DNA from: JAISDD01 sp031553935
Lineage (GTDB): Bacteria; Bacillota; Syntrophomonadia; Syntrophomonadales; Syntrophomonadaceae
Assembly: GCA_031553935.1 (NCBI GenBank)
Contig: JAVBKS010000050.1
Coordinates: forward strand, 1 to 25,514
Length of the DNA: 25,514 nucleotides
Reading direction: 5' to 3'
Shown here: in pieces, positions 15,327-22,275 of the stretch
Layout of the letters: every line of letters begins with the position of its first letter
How positions within the stretch are numbered: the stretch's first letter is position 1
Position numbers and translations under genes: made by a program
Notes under the pieces: generated by a model
What the model was told of the DNA's origin: nothing
Databases searched by the model: none
What the model saw: only the letters and a program-made list of their open reading frames with translations

Positions 15327-16343
15327 ATGGCAGGAAGCCCGAGACTGGCTATTGTTGGGGCAACAGGTGCTGTGGGCCAGGAAATACTGAAAATAATAAC
15401 TGAAAGAAACATCAAGATCAGCGACTTGATACTTATGGCGGACCCAAGCGAAGCCGGGAAGAAAATTCACTTTCAAGGTGAAGAAATAATAGTCAGGGCG
15501 ACCACTGCTGATGCATTTAATAATTCCGATATTGCTTTTTTCGCGGTAAGTTCGGAAGTTAGCAAAGAAATAATGCCGCTTGCAAGAGAAAACGAGTGTC
15601 TGGTTATTGATAATAGCCAGGCATTTCGTATGGATGAAAATGTTCCTTTAATTGTTCCGGAGGTAAACCCGGAAGATATAAAAAAACATCAGGGAATCAT
15701 TGCTAATCCGAATTGCTCGACAATTATCATGGCGGTGGCAATTAACCCTATACACCAAGCGGTCGGCTTAAAAAGAGTAATAGTCTCGACTTATCAGGCA
15801 GTATCCGGTGCTGGGGCTGCGGGTCTACAAGAGCTTGAAAACAGCGTAGCGCATTTTAATAATAATAAAGAGTTCAAGCCGAATATTTTTCAGTATCCCA
15901 TAGCTTTTAACCTTATACCACAAATTGACGTTTTTGAAGACAATGGTTATTCGCGCGAAGAAATGAAAATGGTTCATGAAACTCGCAAAATATTGCATTG
16001 CCCCGATTTACCAATTGTCGCAACAACCGTAAGAGTCCCGGTATATAGAAGTCATTCTGAGGTAATCAATCTCGATTTCGAAAAAGAGATTTCAGTAACA
16101 GAAATTAGAGATTTACTGACGAAGGCTCCCGGTATTGTAATACAGGATGATATTCAAAACTCGGTTTATCCGATGCCGCTGTATACATCCAATACCGATC
16201 CGGTCTATGTCGGGAGAATACGCAAAGATATCTCAAGTCCTAATGGAATAGTACTTTGGGCAGTCGCCGACCAGATTAGAAAAGGTGCAGCTACTAATGC
16301 TGTTCAGATTGCAGAAATCGTATTAAATGAGAGTTTATACTAA
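15327..16343 (+). CDS. asd: Aspartate-semialdehyde dehydrogenase
   Basis: Asd converts aspartyl-phosphate to aspartate semialdehyde with NADPH, the branch point to lysine/DAP, threonine and methionine. The 338-residue protein has the Rossmann motif GATGAVGQ (11-18), the catalytic cysteine in NPNCST (Cys130), STYQAVSGAG, and RVPVYRSH with the conserved His. The usual SxRSAGK segment that contacts the NADP phosphate is here DPSEAGKK (39-46), without the Arg, which might shift cofactor preference. ATG 15327 follows AGGGGTGA by 6 nt. It is probably transcribed from its own vegetative promoter. Confidence 0.95.
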   Translation: MAGSPRLAIVGATGAVGQEILKIITERNIKISDLILMADPSEAGKKIHFQGEEIIVRATTADAFNNSDIAFFAVSSEVSKEIMPLARENECLVIDNSQAFRMDENVPLIVPEVNPEDIKKHQGIIANPNCSTIIMAVAINPIHQAVGLKRVIVSTYQAVSGAGAAGLQELENSVAHFNNNKEFKPNIFQYPIAFNLIPQIDVFEDNGYSREEMKMVHETRKILHCPDLPIVATTVRVPVYRSHSEVINLDFEKEISVTEIRDLLTKAPGIVIQDDIQNSVYPMPLYTSNTDPVYVGRIRKDISSPNGIVLWAVADQIRKGAATNAVQIAEIVLNESLY

Positions 16344-16449
16344 TAAGTTTTATGGGTACATACCTAAATTAATTGCCATTAAGGACTTTTTCTGAGAAAT
16401 ATATTGGTAACATTTATTAATTTATAAATAATATAAGTGGGTGATTATA

Positions 16450-17328
16450 ATGATAATGCCGCGATTGTGGACAGCAATGGTAACGCCATTTGATCAAAAT
16501 TTTGAAGTTAATTACGGCAAAGCTGAGCAAATTGCAGAACACTTAATTGCTAATGGCAGTGAGGGATTAATTGTTACAGGGACAACGGGTGAATCCCCGG
16601 TTTTAACTACTGAAGAACAGCTCCAACTATTCACAACCATAAAGAAAAAGGTAGGCGCTAAAGCTCAGGTTTGGGGTGGCACCGGAAGTAACGACACGGC
16701 ACATGTCGTCGCCTTAAGTAAGGAAGCAGAGAAAGCGGGTGTCGATGGTTTATTATTGGTTACCCCATATTATAACAAACCCAATCAAGAGGGACTTTAT
16801 CAACATTTTAAAAAGGTAGCTGAGTCGGTTTCGATTCCAATTATGTTGTACAATGTACCCTCCCGTACTAATGTAAACATGTTACCTGCTACCATAGCTC
16901 GTTTGACTAAAATAGATAATATTGTTGCTGTGAAAGAGTCGAGCGGCGATTTAGATCAAGTTTCGCAGCTCAAAAACTTAATTTCCGAAGATATTTGGCT
17001 ATATTCCGGTGATGATTATTTGACATTGCCGATGTTAGCTATTGGAGCATACGGGGTTGTTAGTGTAGCTTCCCATATTGTAGGCCAAGAAATACTAACC
17101 ATGATCGAAGCTTTTAAGGCCGGCGAAATAGAAAAAGCTAGGGAAATTCATCTAAGACTCTATCCTATTTTCAAAGGTTTATTTGTTACCGTAAACCCGA
17201 CTCCAGTTAAGGCAGCGCTTAATCTTATGGGGTTTGATGTTGGTAAGGTGCGTTTACCGCTTGCTGAAATGGAAACAGAACAGTTGGATTCGCTTAAGTC
17301 TTTATTAAAGCAATTTAACCTTATTTAA
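16450..17328 (+). CDS. dapA: 4-hydroxy-tetrahydrodipicolinate synthase
   Basis: DapA condenses pyruvate with aspartate semialdehyde. The TIM-barrel protein has GTTGES (44-49), the catalytic Tyr134 in LYNVPSRT, Arg139, and the Schiff-base Lys162 in AVKESSGD. I prefer ATG 16450, for which GGGTGAT just upstream serves as ribosome site; GTG 16441 and ATG 16456 are alternatives. That gives 292 residues, normal for the family. In B. subtilis an aspartokinase gene (dapG) stands between asd and dapA; here only 106 bp remain and hold no gene. No lysine riboswitch-like leader fits in that gap. DapA, DapB and DpaAB share an intermediate, linking cell-wall and spore metabolism. Confidence 0.95.
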   Translation: MIMPRLWTAMVTPFDQNFEVNYGKAEQIAEHLIANGSEGLIVTGTTGESPVLTTEEQLQLFTTIKKKVGAKAQVWGGTGSNDTAHVVALSKEAEKAGVDGLLLVTPYYNKPNQEGLYQHFKKVAESVSIPIMLYNVPSRTNVNMLPATIARLTKIDNIVAVKESSGDLDQVSQLKNLISEDIWLYSGDDYLTLPMLAIGAYGVVSVASHIVGQEILTMIEAFKAGEIEKAREIHLRLYPIFKGLFVTVNPTPVKAALNLMGFDVGKVRLPLAEMETEQLDSLKSLLKQFNLI

Positions 17329-17449
17329 TAATAAAAACAAGAAATGATTCATAGCTGTCATAGACACCCTGAAAAGCTTGCCAATATTAAATTTGGAGGC
17401 CGTTCACCAGCTCTTTGACAGCTTATTTGTTTATATAATAGTGATAAAG

Positions 17450-17478
17450 TTGTATCTGGACAGCATATATCATATAAT
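17450..17478 (+). promoter_or_regulatory. Sigma-A promoter for the RNase J gene
   Basis: TTGTAT (17450-17455) and a consensus TATAAT (17473-17478) are 17 bp apart. Expected initiation is near 17485, giving a leader of about 55 nt to the GTG start at 17540. Confidence 0.6.
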
Positions 17479-17539
17479 GAACACAATAATTTGATCGGAA
17501 ATTTTGACAATGCATAAAAAAGGTTTAGGAGGAACAAGA

Positions 17540-19204
17540 GTGTCTGAGGATGAGACTCGCTTGCAAATAATTCCCTTGGGCGGTTTGGGGGAAATTGGCA
17601 AGAATATGATGGCGATTAGTTACCAAGATTCAATTATAGTTATTGATGCTGGTTTAATGTTTCCTGAAGAAGAATTGTTGGGGATTGATGTAGTAATTCC
17701 CGACATATCGTTCTTGTTGGAAAGAAAGGACAAAGTTAAGGCAATCCTGCTGACTCATGGGCATGAAGACCATGTTGGAGCATTACCCTATATTTTATCA
17801 GACCTGCAGGTTCCGGTTTATGGGAGCAAACTCACTCTAGGAATTGTACAGGGCAAGCTGAAAGAAAGCAGTATTAACAATGTCAACCTCAATGTAGTTT
17901 ACCCGCGCGAGAAAATAAAAATTGGCCCGTTTGAGGCCGAGTTTTTCAGGGTGAGTCACAGTATACCTGATGCTATGGGCATTGCACTTCATACACCCTT
18001 GGGAATAATTCTGCACACTGGTGACATAAAATTGGATCAAACGCCGGTTGACGGTGAAGTAGTCGATTTTCGCAAGCTAGTTGAGCTCAGTGAAAAAGGA
18101 GTATTGATTCTATTCAGTGACAGCACCAATGCTGATAAACCAGGGTTTACGATGTCGGAGAAAGTAGTAGGTAATACTTTTGATTACCTTTTTGGGGGAT
18201 GCGAGGGCAGGATCATTGTAACGACTTTTGCTTCTAATGTTCACCGTTTGCAGCAAGCGATTACCACAGCTGCAAAATACGGGCGCAAAGTTGCAGTAGT
18301 TGGCAGGAGCATGGTCAATAATGTTCGAGTTTCTTATGAACTAGGATATATGACCATCCCCGAAAATACTATGATTGAAATTGAAGAAATCAACCGCTAT
18401 AAAAATGATCAAATCGTTATAATCACCACCGGTTCTCAGGGAGAGCCAATGTCGGCTCTTACCAGAATGGCTACATCTGATCATCGCTGGGTTACTATTC
18501 AATCCGGAGACACCGTGATAATATCGGCAACGCCGATTCCCGGCAACGAAAAACTGGTTGCCAAAACCGTTGACCTTCTCTTCAAGCAAGGAGCAGATGT
18601 CATCTATGAAAAAAGCAGAGGTGTTCACGTGTCCGGGCATGCTGCTCAGGAAGAGCTTAAGACAATAATCAATATGATAAGGCCAAGGTATTTTATACCA
18701 GTACATGGAGAGTACCGGCAAATGATGAGTCATGCGAAATTAGCTGAGAGTCTGGGGATACCACCTTCTCGGATTTTTGTTGCCGAGAATGGCCAGGTCA
18801 TAGAAGTTGGCAAGAAAAAAGCTCATATTGTCGGCAGAGTAACTGCAGGCAAAGTTCTTGTAGATGGATTTGGGGTTGGGGATGTCGGTAATATCGTACT
18901 GCGAGATCGCAAGCAATTATCACAAGATGGCATAATAATAGTTGTTATCGCTTTAGATAAAAAAATGGGCAAAGTAATATCCGGCCCGGATATAGTTACG
19001 CGCGGATTTGTTTATGTGCGCGAATCGGAAAGCCTAATCGAAGATGCCAAAGATAAGGTTAGAGAGGCAATGGATTTATGCGCGCAAAGGAATCAAGTAG
19101 AGTGGGCGATAATTAAAGCTCAAATCAGAGAGAGACTGAGCAAACATTTGTACGACAAAACCGGACGACGTCCAATGATAATGCCGATCATAATGGAAGT
19201 GTAA
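17540..19204 (+). CDS. rnj: Ribonuclease J
   Basis: A metallo-beta-lactamase/beta-CASP ribonuclease with 5'-3' exonuclease and endonuclease activity in mRNA decay and rRNA maturation. I start at GTG 17540, 7 nt after AGGAGG (17527-17532), giving 554 residues beginning MSEDETRLQIIPLGGLGEIG; this matches the approximately 555 residues of B. subtilis RNase J1 and J2, while the upstream in-frame extension to 17504 has no ribosome site. The zinc motif HGHEDH (73-78) and the beta-CASP HVSGHAAQEEL are intact, so it should be catalytically active. Synteny points to rnjB (ymfA), but as the J1/J2 distinction needs a tree I give only the generic symbol. A long hairpin follows the stop. Confidence 0.94.
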   Translation: MSEDETRLQIIPLGGLGEIGKNMMAISYQDSIIVIDAGLMFPEEELLGIDVVIPDISFLLERKDKVKAILLTHGHEDHVGALPYILSDLQVPVYGSKLTLGIVQGKLKESSINNVNLNVVYPREKIKIGPFEAEFFRVSHSIPDAMGIALHTPLGIILHTGDIKLDQTPVDGEVVDFRKLVELSEKGVLILFSDSTNADKPGFTMSEKVVGNTFDYLFGGCEGRIIVTTFASNVHRLQQAITTAAKYGRKVAVVGRSMVNNVRVSYELGYMTIPENTMIEIEEINRYKNDQIVIITTGSQGEPMSALTRMATSDHRWVTIQSGDTVIISATPIPGNEKLVAKTVDLLFKQGADVIYEKSRGVHVSGHAAQEELKTIINMIRPRYFIPVHGEYRQMMSHAKLAESLGIPPSRIFVAENGQVIEVGKKKAHIVGRVTAGKVLVDGFGVGDVGNIVLRDRKQLSQDGIIIVVIALDKKMGKVISGPDIVTRGFVYVRESESLIEDAKDKVREAMDLCAQRNQVEWAIIKAQIRERLSKHLYDKTGRRPMIMPIIMEV

Positions 19205-19239
19205 ATGGCCAAAGGGGGAAGACTTCCCCCTTTGGCCAT
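19205..19239 (+). terminator. Perfect 17-bp hairpin directly after the RNase J stop
   Basis: ATGGCCAAAGGGGGAAG and CTTCCCCCTTTGGCCAT flank a single central A and begin at the very next base after the stop codon. Very stable. No convincing T-run follows, so besides termination it could block 3' exonucleases or be a palindromic insertion site. Confidence 0.6.
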
Positions 19240-19275
19240 ATCATTAGATAATTAACAAAGCATCCAATCTTGTCA

Positions 19276-19483
19276 GCTAACGGCAGCCAATTACTTTCAA
19301 AACGCTCAGTACTGGGAAAACGATTACATTGCTCTACTAAAACGGTCCCCTTACCGCCGAAGCATCTGAAAAACGCTATTCAATTTACCAAACGAAAGCC
19401 GAGCACGAATAGGGCGCCTGTTTGAGACGCAGTCGAGTTTTGCGCCCCAAACAGGATGCCTTTTTGTGCTCACCCTAGCGCCA
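19276..19483. repeat. 208-bp tandem repeat unit, copy 1
   Basis: From GCTAACGGCAGCC to the base before GCTAACTGTTGCC at 19484. Shares long blocks with copy 2 (for example ATTACTTTCAAAACGCTCAG and ACGGTCCCCTTACCGCCGAA) with scattered differences. Its right part contains CCTGTTTG (19417-19424) and CAAACAGG (19448-19455), an 8-bp inverted repeat. Confidence 0.85.
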
Positions 19484-19661
19484 GCTAACTGTTGCCAATT
19501 ACTTTCAAAACGCTCAGTATTAGGGGAACGAATGAATAGCACTATGTAAAACGGTCCCCTTACCGCCGAAGCATCTGAAAAACGCTATTACAATTTACCA
19601 AACGAAAGCCGAGCACGAATAGGGCGCCTGTTTGAGGCGCAGCCGAGTTTTGCGCCCCAAA
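19484..19661. repeat. 208-bp tandem repeat unit, copy 2 (right end replaced)
   Basis: Second copy, with a single-base insertion relative to copy 1 at GCTATTACAATTT, and with AGGCGCAGCCGAG where copy 1 has AGACGCAGTCGAG; the copy 2 version restores a GCGCCT/AGGCGC hairpin. After GCGCCCCAAA it continues into a different sequence. Confidence 0.85.
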
Positions 19662-19664
19662 AGG

Positions 19665-19715
19665 TGCGCAGGCAGAGTTTCGGTAAATGTATAGGGTTAT
19701 TCATTGCGCAGGCAG
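19665..19715. repeat. Two 11-bp direct repeats 40 bp apart
   Basis: TGCGCAGGCAG occurs at 19665-19675 and 19705-19715, marking the junction between copy 2 of the large repeat and the following A/T-rich segment. Confidence 0.5.
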
Positions 19716-19722
19716 TTTTTTG

Positions 19723-19746
19723 CTTACTTTTTTTCAAAAAAGTAAG
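19723..19746. repeat. T/A hairpin 1
   Basis: CTTACTTTTTT and AAAAAAGTAAG make an 11-bp inverted repeat with a 2-base centre. It shares the TACTTTTTT/AAAAAAGTA core with the hairpin at 19860. Could terminate transcription in either direction. Confidence 0.6.
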
Positions 19747-19859
19747 AGATAGTAATGCGATAAGGTTACTAACAAATAATAACCCTATTAAGAAAGTCAG
19801 CGAAACTGCTTCGACATATGAAATATTAACTTCAGCAATTAGATAATCCTTATTCCTCT

Positions 19860-19883
19860 GGTACTTTTTTCAAAAAAAGTACC
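19860..19883. repeat. T/A hairpin 2
   Basis: GGTACTTTTTT and AAAAAAGTACC make an 11-bp inverted repeat with a 2-base centre. Together with hairpin 1 it frames about 113 bp with no recognisable gene. Confidence 0.6.
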
Positions 19884-19943
19884 CAAAAAACCTCTTCGCA
19901 TGAAATCAATTGGACATTCAGCGGCTTGGCTTCGCACTTTACA

Positions 19944-19985
19944 CGGCATCCAAACTCGGCTCTGCCTCAAACAGGATGCCTTTTT
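19944..19985 (+). terminator. Hairpin plus T-run within the repeat region
   Basis: GGCATCC (19944-19950) pairs with GGATGCC (19974-19980), followed immediately by TTTTT. The enclosed ACTCGGCTCTGCCTCAAACAGG piece is an inverted version of a module in the 208-bp unit. Confidence 0.35.
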
Positions 19986-20053
19986 GTGCTCACCCTAGCG
20001 CCAGCTAACTGTTGCCAATTACTTTCAAAACGCTCAGTATTAGGGGAACGAAT
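19968..20053. repeat. 86-bp exact third copy of part of the repeat unit
   Basis: Identical at all 86 positions to 19448-19533, spanning the end of copy 1 and the start of copy 2 (CAAACAGGATGCC to GGGGAACGAAT). The offset is 520 bp. Its exactness suggests recent duplication or conversion. Confidence 0.9.
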
Positions 20054-20102
20054 TAATCCAAACCGTTCTTCTTTCCGCAGTCTAACGGATATAATGCTGA
20101 AG

Positions 20103-20191
20103 ACTCCCCCTGTCACCATAGGTGACATCCCCCTCGGAGAGGGGACAATGCCTCCCTTTCGAGGGAGGTGGCGCGAAGCGACGGAGGGAGT
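20103..20191. repeat. 89-nt multi-hairpin GC-rich element
   Basis: Terminal inverted repeats ACTCCC (20103-20108) and GGGAGT (20186-20191) enclose four successive hairpins: TGTCACC/GGTGACA (20111-20127), CCCCTC/GAGGGG (20130-20144), CCTCCCT-TTCG-AGGGAGG (20151-20168) and CGC/GCG (20172-20180). Such CCTCCCT/AGGGAGG repeat elements are, to my knowledge, scattered through Clostridia genomes. Looks like a miniature non-autonomous or folded-RNA element. Confidence 0.6.
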
Positions 20192-20269
20192 ACTCTTATG
20201 CATTTTAGAATTTTTTGCATCAAAAACTAAGGCTCGGGTAAAGATAAAAAAAATGCTAAGGAGTTTATT

Positions 20270-20971
20270 ATGAATAGGATGCAGAGTAGCGAAGAAACTG
20301 AGCCGGTCAGCACTAACGATCAAGAAGTACTAGCTAATATAAAAGAACTGGGGCAGCTTGATATCCCGAAAAATAAAAGTGATATCCATTGTTTGACTAT
20401 TAGCGGTCAAATCGAAGGCCACATGGTTTTACCACCCCAGAACAAGACTACAAAATATGAACATGTGATACCACAATTAGTCGCCATTGAAGAAAATCCG
20501 GATATTAAAGGTTTACTGCTTATCCTTAACACAGTTGGAGGCGATGTTGAAGCCGGTCTGGCACTAGCCGAAATGATTGCCAGCTTATCAAAGCCAACCG
20601 TTTCAATTGTCATTGGAGGTGGTCATTCAATCGGAGCTGCGATTGCAGTAAGTACTAAGCATTCATTTATTGCTCCTTCGGCCACAATGACCATTCACCC
20701 GATTAGGCTGACCGGACTGGTTATAGGGGTTCCTCAAACCTATGAATACTTAGATAAGATGCAAGACCGAGTAGTGAATTTTATAACTTCACATTCCAAA
20801 ATATCATCGCAGAATTTTCGAGAACTAATGTTTAGGACTGGTGATTTAGCTAGAGATATTGGAACAGTTTTGGTTGGCAAGGATGCAGTTGAATGCGGAT
20901 TAATTGATGATATAGGTGGTTTAAAGGAAGCCCTGTGGCGCTTAAACCAGATTAAAGAATCTAAGGAGTAG
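20270..20971 (+). CDS. tepA: TepA, ClpP-like serine protease
   Basis: TepA (YmfB, translocation-enhancing protein) is a ClpP/crotonase-fold cytosolic serine protease linked to protein export and, in Bacillus, to degradation of some spore proteins. The 233-residue protein has NTVGGDVEAGLALAE (87-101), the nucleophile Ser120 in GGGHSIGAA, and His143 in TMTIHPIR. The first 35 residues are charged and probably unstructured. ATG 20270 is preceded by AAGGAG. It normally follows rnjB directly; here a 1.07-kb repeat mosaic intervenes, so it may need its own promoter, for which TTGCAT (20215) and TAAAGA (20239) are a weak candidate. Confidence 0.92.
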   Translation: MNRMQSSEETEPVSTNDQEVLANIKELGQLDIPKNKSDIHCLTISGQIEGHMVLPPQNKTTKYEHVIPQLVAIEENPDIKGLLLILNTVGGDVEAGLALAEMIASLSKPTVSIVIGGGHSIGAAIAVSTKHSFIAPSATMTIHPIRLTGLVIGVPQTYEYLDKMQDRVVNFITSHSKISSQNFRELMFRTGDLARDIGTVLVGKDAVECGLIDDIGGLKEALWRLNQIKESKE

Positions 20972-20977
20972 ACGCTC

Positions 20978-21193
20978 ATGTTGCATTATTGGCCGGAACA
21001 CATTCAACTATTGGAGCAAACAAACGAGCAGCGCGTGAAATATCGGCAGCTGCCATCGGGAGGTATATTGACCTATGAGGAAGTTGACTCGGATAGCATC
21101 AGGATCTTAGGAATCTGCAGCACTGATCTAAACGATTATCTAAGCGCAGACCTAGCGCCTGGAAATATATGTAACGCAAATAGGATTAAATAA
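20978..21193 (+). CDS. ylzJ: YlzJ-like small protein
   Basis: A 71-residue protein of the YlzJ family, function unknown. The family signature is visible in the C-terminal half: STDLNDYLSADLAPGNI, comparable with the STNPEDYLNPAYAPGTI stretch of the B. subtilis protein. It follows tepA with a 6-nt gap, the same order as in B. subtilis, so the two are co-transcribed. No membrane segment or catalytic motif is seen. Confidence 0.8.
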   Translation: MLHYWPEHIQLLEQTNEQRVKYRQLPSGGILTYEEVDSDSIRILGICSTDLNDYLSADLAPGNICNANRIK

Positions 21194-21269
21194 ACTAAAG
21201 CGAATCTCAGTCAAAGTGATCAAAATATTAAATACATGCCTGCAACTTAGCTTCAAATATATGCTCATA

Positions 21270-21278
21270 TGATATAAT
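21270..21278 (+). promoter_or_regulatory. Extended -10 promoter for uppP
   Basis: TGATATAAT matches TGnTATAAT exactly. The -35 region is poor (CTTCAA at 21251, 16-bp spacing). Initiation near 21285 would leave a 23-nt leader with AAGGAG before the uppP start. Confidence 0.5.
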
Positions 21279-21307
21279 TAACGAATTAATAGGTAAGGAG
21301 TTGAATT

Positions 21308-22093
21308 ATGAGCGTTATTGAAGCTTTGGTTTTAGGTGCTATTCAAGGAATCACGGAGTTCCTGCCGGTTAGCAGCACCGGTCACTTAGTAATATTTCAG
21401 CATATTTTTGGCCTAAAAGAAGGAAATATGGCATTTGATGTCTTTCTTCATTTAGGCACCCTGCTTGCTGTCGTCGTTGCATTTCGTGAAGATATTATGA
21501 TGATTATTAGAAAACCGTTTAACCGTTTAACATATTTGATCATAATAGGTTGCGTCCCCGCTGGTCTTATAGGGTTTTTATTTAAGTCGTATTTTGAACG
21601 CACCTTCGAATCATTACTGATTGTAGGTTTTGGGTTAGTCCTGACCGGGATTATCCTAAAAGGGTCAGAGTACCTTGCAAATAAGAATTTTGGCTTAAAA
21701 AAGGATATGCAGACCAGTTACAGGGATGTTCTATTTATTGGAATTATGCAGGCAATAGCCATAATTCCAGGAATATCGAGGTCGGGTTCCACAATTGCAG
21801 GTGGACTCATTGTCGGTTTAGAGCGGGAATTTGCAGCGCGTTATTCTTTTTTATTATCAATTCCGGTGATTCTTGGTGCAGGAATCTTGGAAATCAAAGA
21901 CATCATGGTGGAAGGACTAGATAAAGCTATGTTGGTACCATACATAGTAGGACCAATTGCTGCTGCAATTTTTGGCTATTTAGCTATTAGAGTTGTCATG
22001 GGATTAGTTCGTCAAGGAAGGCTATCGATTTTTGCTTATTATTGTTGGACAGTTGCAGCTTTTGTTTTTATTAATCAGTTCTTTTTCCATTAA
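21308..22093 (+). CDS. uppP: Undecaprenyl-diphosphatase (UppP/BacA)
   Basis: UppP dephosphorylates undecaprenyl diphosphate to recycle the lipid carrier for peptidoglycan and wall polymers; extra copies give bacitracin resistance. The 261-residue, multi-helix protein has both conserved blocks: QGITEFLPVSSTGHL (13-27, with Glu17) and PGISRSGST (154-162, with Arg158). Start ATG 21308 follows AAGGAG. It has its own extended -10 promoter. Its place between ylzJ and ftsK differs from B. subtilis, where a GntR-type regulator (ymfC) stands there, but its role in envelope synthesis fits the DAP and cell-division genes around it. Confidence 0.95.
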   Translation: MSVIEALVLGAIQGITEFLPVSSTGHLVIFQHIFGLKEGNMAFDVFLHLGTLLAVVVAFREDIMMIIRKPFNRLTYLIIIGCVPAGLIGFLFKSYFERTFESLLIVGFGLVLTGIILKGSEYLANKNFGLKKDMQTSYRDVLFIGIMQAIAIIPGISRSGSTIAGGLIVGLEREFAARYSFLLSIPVILGAGILEIKDIMVEGLDKAMLVPYIVGPIAAAIFGYLAIRVVMGLVRQGRLSIFAYYCWTVAAFVFINQFFFH

Positions 22094-22203
22094 ATCTTTA
22101 GTAGCTCGCTAGTTCGACTTAATATATTATATTATGAAAATTCGAAAAAATACTCATCTTTTGTCCTATATTATTAATACATTTAGGGAGGAAAAAGTAT
22201 TTA

Positions 22204-22275
22204 TTGGTAGAATTTAATATTGATCATGACCGTAATGGAGATTTGCAGCCCAATGAAAAAAAACACCCGAGATAA
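22204..22275 (+). CDS. Possible 23-codon upstream ORF before ftsK
   Basis: The strongest ribosome site ahead of ftsK, AGGGAGGAA (22185-22193), is followed 10-12 nt later by TTG 22204, which opens a 23-codon frame (VEFNIDHDRNGDLQPNEK in its middle) ending TAA at 22273-22275, overlapping the ftsK N-terminus in another frame. It may be a leader peptide coupled to ftsK translation, or show that the real ftsK frame begins differently. Confidence 0.25.
   Translation: MVEFNIDHDRNGDLQPNEKKHPR

Noticed and set aside
16344..16440. Lysine riboswitch before dapA
   Set aside because: The gap is too short for the roughly 170-nt aptamer and shows no matching helices or terminator.
17353..17423. AGCTGTCA/TGACAGCT inverted repeat upstream of the RNase J gene as a riboswitch or T-box
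   Set aside because: The loop is 55 nt with no conserved T-box or riboswitch core, and the likely promoter (17450-17478) lies downstream, so it would not be in the leader.
19351..19542. Minus-strand 63-codon ORF in the repeat region
   Set aside because: It shares SPNTERFESNWQQLAGAR with another ORF at 19967-20323 only because both read through the same DNA repeat; there is no ribosome site or codon signal, and the translation is low-complexity and repeat-derived.
19276..20053. CRISPR array
   Set aside because: Units are about 208 bp in tandem with no short repeat-spacer periodicity and no cas genes nearby.
19926..20323. Overlapping ORFs on both strands across the third repeat copy and hairpin cluster
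   Set aside because: They cross the terminal hairpins and repeat junctions, lack ribosome sites, and resemble no protein family.
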